Of a stretch of DNA of 64,000 nt, positions 60,669 to 64,000 are shown in pieces. The translations under genes and the position numbers were made by a program. Below the pieces are notes generated by a model. The model had not been told where the DNA came from and ran no database searches. It saw nothing but the letters and a program-made list of their open reading frames with translations. Position 1 is the first letter of the stretch; the number at the start of each line of letters is the position of its first letter. This DNA is from Flavicella sp963932955 (GTDB lineage: Bacteria; Bacteroidota; Bacteroidia; Flavobacteriales; Flavobacteriaceae): positions 1 to 64,000 of the forward strand of contig CAWVRK010000005.1 in assembly GCA_963932955.1 (NCBI GenBank), given 5' to 3'.

Positions 60669-60697
60669 AAACCTCGCTAAATTTTAGTGAGGTTTTT
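60669..60697 (+). terminator. Intrinsic terminator after gldJ
   Basis: The stem AACCTCGCTAAA / TTTAGTGAGGTT (one G-T pair) is followed by a T-run, 26 bases after the gldJ stop and 21 before murF. Confidence 0.75.
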
Positions 60698-60718
60698 AGT
60701 TCCGAACAACACAAAGCT

Positions 60719-61972
60719 ATGGAAATCTCCATCCTGTACTCTTTTTACAAACAGTGTTCTGGAATCAGTACTGATACGCGTAAAATCAATCCAGGGAGCA
60801 TGTATGTCGCATTGAAAGGAGCCCGTTTTAACGGAAATTATTTTGCGCTAGAAGCCTTGAAGAAAGGCGCTTCCTTCGCTGTGGTTGACGAACAACTTTC
60901 AACAGACGACCCTCGGGTAATACTGGTAGACAACGCTTTAAAAACTTTGCATCACCTTGCAACACACCACAGAAACAAGCTCGGAATTCCCATCATCTCC
61001 CTGACGGGTAGCAATGGAAAAACAACCAGTAAAGAACTGCTGCATGCCATTCTCTCCAAAAAGTTTAAAACCGCCGCAACTGTTGGTAATTTGAACAATG
61101 CCATTGGAGTTCCCCTCACCCTTCTTTCCTTTGCAACATCGACAGAAATAGGCATTGTAGAAATGGGTGCCAATCATCAAAATGAGATAGCGTCCTTATG
61201 CGAAATGACCCTGCCCGATTTTGGATACATTACCAATTTCGGAAAAGCACACCTCGAAGGATTTGGTGGCTTCTCTGGTGTCGTAAAAGGAAAGTCAGAA
61301 CTCTATGACTACCTTAGAAAAAACAAAAGAGAAGCCTTTGTCAACTCCAATGATCCTTTGCAACTAGAAAATTCACAAGGGATAAAACGCCATTTCTTCG
61401 GAACGCAAGTAACCCTAAAGGATGTAGCTCCTTTTGTAAGTGTAAATCATCAAGGAAACTGTATTCAAAGTCATTTAATCGGACATTACAACTTTCAAAA
61501 CCTACAAGCTGCCATTGCAATTGGAAACCACTTTGGAGTTCCCTCACAAGACATCAAAGAAGCTATTGAAAACTACGTCCCCACCAACAACAGGTCACAA
61601 ATTTTACAAAAAGGAAACACAACAATTATTTTAGATGCTTACAATGCAAATCCTAGCAGTATGGAAGTTGCACTTGAAAATTTTCAAAAACTAGAAGCAA
61701 ACTATAAAATAGTAGTTTTGGGAGACATGTTTGAATTGGGAACTGCAAGCAAAGCCGAACACGAACGCGTCGCAGAAACCGCCATTGCTTTTGACTTTGA
61801 CGAAATTCATCTCATCGGAGCACAATTTTCAAAAACAAAAACTTCAAAAGTTATCACCTACACGACTTTTGAAGTTTTTAAAAATGCCTTCCAACCCAAT
61901 AAAAAAAGTTCTTATTTAATCAAAGGATCAAGAGGAATGGCTTTGGAACGTTTGTTGGAATTATTTGATTAA
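60719..61972 (+). CDS. murF: UDP-N-acetylmuramoyl-tripeptide-D-alanyl-D-alanine ligase
   Basis: Encodes 417 residues. It adds D-Ala-D-Ala to the UDP-MurNAc-tripeptide, the last cytoplasmic step of peptidoglycan precursor synthesis. Domains: N-terminal substrate domain (SGISTDTRKINPGSMYVALK), central ATPase with P-loop LTGSNGKTTSKELL and EMGANHQNEIASL, and C-terminal DAYNANPSSMEVALENF with GDMFELG. Length is slightly short but usual for Bacteroidota. Its end overlaps the convergent kinase gene by 12 bases. Confidence 0.96.
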   Translation: MEISILYSFYKQCSGISTDTRKINPGSMYVALKGARFNGNYFALEALKKGASFAVVDEQLSTDDPRVILVDNALKTLHHLATHHRNKLGIPIISLTGSNGKTTSKELLHAILSKKFKTAATVGNLNNAIGVPLTLLSFATSTEIGIVEMGANHQNEIASLCEMTLPDFGYITNFGKAHLEGFGGFSGVVKGKSELYDYLRKNKREAFVNSNDPLQLENSQGIKRHFFGTQVTLKDVAPFVSVNHQGNCIQSHLIGHYNFQNLQAAIAIGNHFGVPSQDIKEAIENYVPTNNRSQILQKGNTTIILDAYNANPSSMEVALENFQKLEANYKIVVLGDMFELGTASKAEHERVAETAIAFDFDEIHLIGAQFSKTKTSKVITYTTFEVFKNAFQPNKKSSYLIKGSRGMALERLLELFD

Positions 61973-62815
61973 ATACGTTTTGTGGTATTCTATCAAATTG
62001 TTAATAGGACGTTGAATCACGCCAGTGATGGTCAAACCATGCTTTTTTGCGACTTTTTCCAAAATATTTGAAAAGTAGTGAGCAATCGAACCTATAAAGT
62101 AAATGGGTGTATTCTTATCTTTTTTATAAGGCAATACGCGACTTCTAAAAAAGGCATCAAAACCGTCTTCCATCAAATCCAAAATGTAAGGGTCCTCTTT
62201 GAATTGAAACATAAAACTGGCAAAATTCGCCAAATAAGTGTTCGGATTGGGTTGTCTGTATAGGTTGTACTTGATATGGTCGGGCTCCAAATTGAATTCT
62301 TTTTCGAATTGCGAGGCAATGTTTGCAGGCATTACTTTGTAAAAATAATTCCGCAACAAACGTTTTCCAAAATAATTTCCACTTGCTTCATCCATGATGA
62401 TATAGCCCAAAGAAACCGCATTGGACTCAATTGTATTGCCATCAAAATAACTACTGTTCGAACCTGTTCCTAAAATACAAACAATTGCAGGTGTTTTACC
62501 CGCAGCTGCATACACAGCAGCAAGTGTATCTTCGCCCACAAAAACCTTGGCATTTGAAAACAACTCTTCAAAAAGATCTTTTAGGATTTTAGTGGCCACT
62601 TGAGTTCCACAACCCGCTCCATAAAAAAATACTTGGGTCACTTTGTCCAAATTTTCCGAAAATTCTGCTGTTTCAAGAATGCGTGCTCGCAAAACCTCCA
62701 CAGCAACAACAGCAGGATTCAACCCACCTGTTCGAACTTTGAACAACTCCTTTTTTTGTTCATCCAAAGCAATCCAATCCGCTTTGGTAGATCCGCCATC
62801 CGCTATTAAAATCAT
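61961..62815 (-). CDS. N-acetylglucosamine kinase-like protein (BadF/BadG ATPase family)
   Basis: Encodes 284 residues of the ASKHA fold. Visible phosphate 1 loop ILIADGGSTKADWIAL and adenosine-side loop CILGTGSNSSYFDG. Homologues phosphorylate N-acetylglucosamine or other amino sugars, which would recycle peptidoglycan sugars. The ATG at 62815 is chosen because it opens at the phosphate loop and follows a full promoter match by 21 bases; a longer frame adds 11 residues. It converges on murF, with a 12-base stop overlap. Confidence 0.85.
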   Translation of the reverse strand: MILIADGGSTKADWIALDEQKKELFKVRTGGLNPAVVAVEVLRARILETAEFSENLDKVTQVFFYGAGCGTQVATKILKDLFEELFSNAKVFVGEDTLAAVYAAAGKTPAIVCILGTGSNSSYFDGNTIESNAVSLGYIIMDEASGNYFGKRLLRNYFYKVMPANIASQFEKEFNLEPDHIKYNLYRQPNPNTYLANFASFMFQFKEDPYILDLMEDGFDAFFRSRVLPYKKDKNTPIYFIGSIAHYFSNILEKVAKKHGLTITGVIQRPINNLIEYHKTYLIK

Positions 62816-62836
62816 GTATTTTTTTTTAAAAGTTAC

Positions 62837-62844
62837 CAAATATA
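62837..62844 (-). promoter_or_regulatory. Promoter -7 element for the kinase gene
   Basis: Minus strand TATATTTG, full TAnnTTTG match, 21 bases before the ATG at 62815. It falls inside the frame starting at 62848 and so supports the shorter gene. Confidence 0.65.
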
Positions 62845-63035
62845 TCAACTACAAATCACATACACAATAAGATTCGAAACTACATCGATTTCGAAAATTA
62901 AAAATTTTTACAAAACTACTGAGATAAAACGTATTTTTATAAAAATAGCTACAAATAATTACCATCGATTAAATCAATACGATTCTGTAGTTTGCATTTA
63001 AAAGTAAAGTAGCCACCTTATTAAAAATAAATCAA

Positions 63036-63043
63036 TAAATTTG
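63036..63043 (+). promoter_or_regulatory. Promoter -7 element for the PHP phosphatase gene
   Basis: TAAATTTG, full TAnnTTTG match, 17 bases before the TTG start at 63061. Confidence 0.55.
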
Positions 63044-63060
63044 TTTTTATTTAAAACTCA

Positions 63061-63813
63061 TTGCTTGTGTTTTCATTGTTTAAAAAAAGTTGCCCCATAA
63101 CTGAAGTGTTTCCAGAGGGTTTTGTCGACATCCATTCCCACTTTTTACCGGGAATTGACGATGGTGCAAAAACAATCGAAGAAAGCATAGAATTGCTCTT
63201 AAAAATGAGCTCCTATGGCATTCAAAATTTTACAACCACACCGCATGTTATGGCTGGAGTATGGGAAAACAGCAGCGATGCAATTCTCGACAAACGCGAC
63301 TTGGTACTTGAAGAACTTGAAAAAAGAGACCTGTCCTTTATCAAACTTGAAGCAGCTGCTGAATACATGCTTGACGAACAGTTTGTAGAACTCCTTAAAA
63401 AAAGAGACCTTTTGACACTTGGAAAAGACACGCTTCTGGTAGAGATGTCTTACCTCAATGCTCCTGTAAATCTTTTTGAGCTGCTTTTTGACATCCAAAT
63501 GGCAGGCTACCAACCCATTCTTGCGCACCCGGAACGCTATTGTTTTTACCACCATAATTTTGAGATATTTCACAAACTAAAAGAAGCTGGATTCCGATTC
63601 CAATTAAACCTCTTGTCCCTTACAGGCTATTATGGAAACTCCATTCAAAAAATCGCTGAACTTCTTCTAAAAAAAGGAATGATTGATTTTACAGGGAGTG
63701 ATGCACACCATATGAAGCACTTAGAAGCATTTAAAAAAATTGGAACTGAAAAAAATTTAAAACTTCTAAAGCCTATTCTCAAGAACAATCTAGAGCTTTC
63801 ACCTTTCAGTTAA
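63061..63813 (+). CDS. Tyrosine-protein phosphatase, PHP type (CpsB/YwqE-like)
   Basis: Encodes 250 residues. The PHP metal site is fully visible: FVDIHSHFLPGIDDGAKTIE, TTPHVMAGVW, the Glu in LVEMSYLNAPVN, ILAHPERYCFYHH and FTGSDAHHMKH. CpsB/YwqE-type enzymes remove phosphate from the tyrosine kinases that control capsule length and export. The gene probably starts at TTG 63061 or GTG 63067, 17 to 23 bases after a promoter match; no ATG is in a sensible place. No tyrosine kinase gene is visible in the window, so its partner lies elsewhere. It converges on an unidentified gene, 3 bases between stops. Confidence 0.88.
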   Translation: MLVFSLFKKSCPITEVFPEGFVDIHSHFLPGIDDGAKTIEESIELLLKMSSYGIQNFTTTPHVMAGVWENSSDAILDKRDLVLEELEKRDLSFIKLEAAAEYMLDEQFVELLKKRDLLTLGKDTLLVEMSYLNAPVNLFELLFDIQMAGYQPILAHPERYCFYHHNFEIFHKLKEAGFRFQLNLLSLTGYYGNSIQKIAELLLKKGMIDFTGSDAHHMKHLEAFKKIGTEKNLKLLKPILKNNLELSPFS

Positions 63814-63816
63814 GTA

Positions 63817-64000
63817 TTAAAGTATGGAGTCCTTTTTCGGTTGGGCCGTTGAGGTACTTTCCAAATCATTGAGCACCTGAATGGACAAATCTTCGTTGTA
63901 TTTTAATAAAAATGCTGCCTTGTTGTACGTGGGGGCTTCTGGTGTTCTTTTGTCAAAGCTAAAAGAAGAATTCAACCGCTTGGAACTTCCTTTAAAAACA
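63817..64000 (-). CDS. C-terminal end of an unidentified protein (cut by window edge)
   Basis: On the minus strand an open frame runs in from the right edge and ends at 63817. The last 60 residues include KRLNSSFSFDKRTPEAPTYN and LLKYNEDLSIQVLNDLEST, ending in a basic/Ser-rich PKKDSIL. I do not recognise the family. The frame is open throughout and its codon use looks coding, and it converges neatly on the PHP phosphatase gene. The gene continues beyond the window. Confidence 0.6.
   Translation of the reverse strand, partial: VFKGSSKRLNSSFSFDKRTPEAPTYNKAAFLLKYNEDLSIQVLNDLESTSTAQPKKDSIL

Overview
The window looks like chromosomal DNA of a flavobacterium (Bacteroidota, probably Flavobacteriaceae). 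The evidence is gene content: gliding and type IX secretion genes (gldA, gldC, gldJ, porU, porV), an LptD with a typical flavobacterial leader, DUF4199 and DUF5606 proteins, and a two-subunit ETF next to a 2-oxoacid dehydrogenase beta subunit. It also fits the promoters: many genes carry the Bacteroidota -7 motif TAnnTTTG 10-60 bases before the start codon, and most genes lack a Shine-Dalgarno sequence. No phage, transposon, CRISPR array, rRNA or plasmid gene was seen.

Layout. 0-5.5 kb: an outer-membrane barrel, tRNA-Asp(GUC) with its own promoter and terminator, a secreted unknown protein with a deoxynucleoside kinase, and two pyrophosphatases (membrane ion-pumping and soluble). 5.6-11.2 kb: pdhB diverges from etfB-etfA, a DUF151 nuclease, thyA and folA. 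11.2-11.4 kb: a predicted small structured RNA on the minus strand. 11.5-14.8 kb: an AraC-type regulator convergent with a pxpABC 5-oxoprolinase operon. 14.9-17.6 kb: sppA, folK, gldC.

17.7-32.8 kb is a mosaic of surface-glycan genes (GT2, phosphohexomutase, MsbA-type exporter, two further glycosyltransferases, a TagF/CDP-glycerol-type transferase, a LicC-like nucleotidyltransferase, a LicD-family transferase, an SDR) mixed with housekeeping genes (cca, tsaC, ruvX, def, mazG). Several glycan genes sit only a few bases from tRNA-maturation or house-cleaning genes. Together they could build and decorate a surface polymer with a phospho-substituent.

32.8-41.7 kb: an iron-sulfur oxidoreductase pair, an MCE/MlaD protein, an N-acetylmuramoyl-L-alanine amidase diverging from lptD, then serB and ridA. 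41.8-45 kb: gapA, pfkA and a sugar-nucleotidyltransferase. 45-50.6 kb: tamB diverging from tsaD. 50.6-53.6 kb: gldA, lipB and a KAS III-like synthase. 53.8-60.7 kb: porV-porU diverging from gldJ. 60.7-64 kb: murF, an N-acetylglucosamine-kinase-like gene, a PHP-type tyrosine phosphatase (CpsB/YwqE-like), and the C-terminal end of an unidentified gene cut by the window edge.

Main theme: envelope biogenesis (LptD, TamB, MCE, MurF, amidase, glycan enzymes, T9SS and gliding) interleaved with central metabolism. The least explained items are the small RNA at about 11.3 kb, the dispersed LicC/LicD/TagF-like set, and the overlapping divergent promoters of lptD and the amidase.
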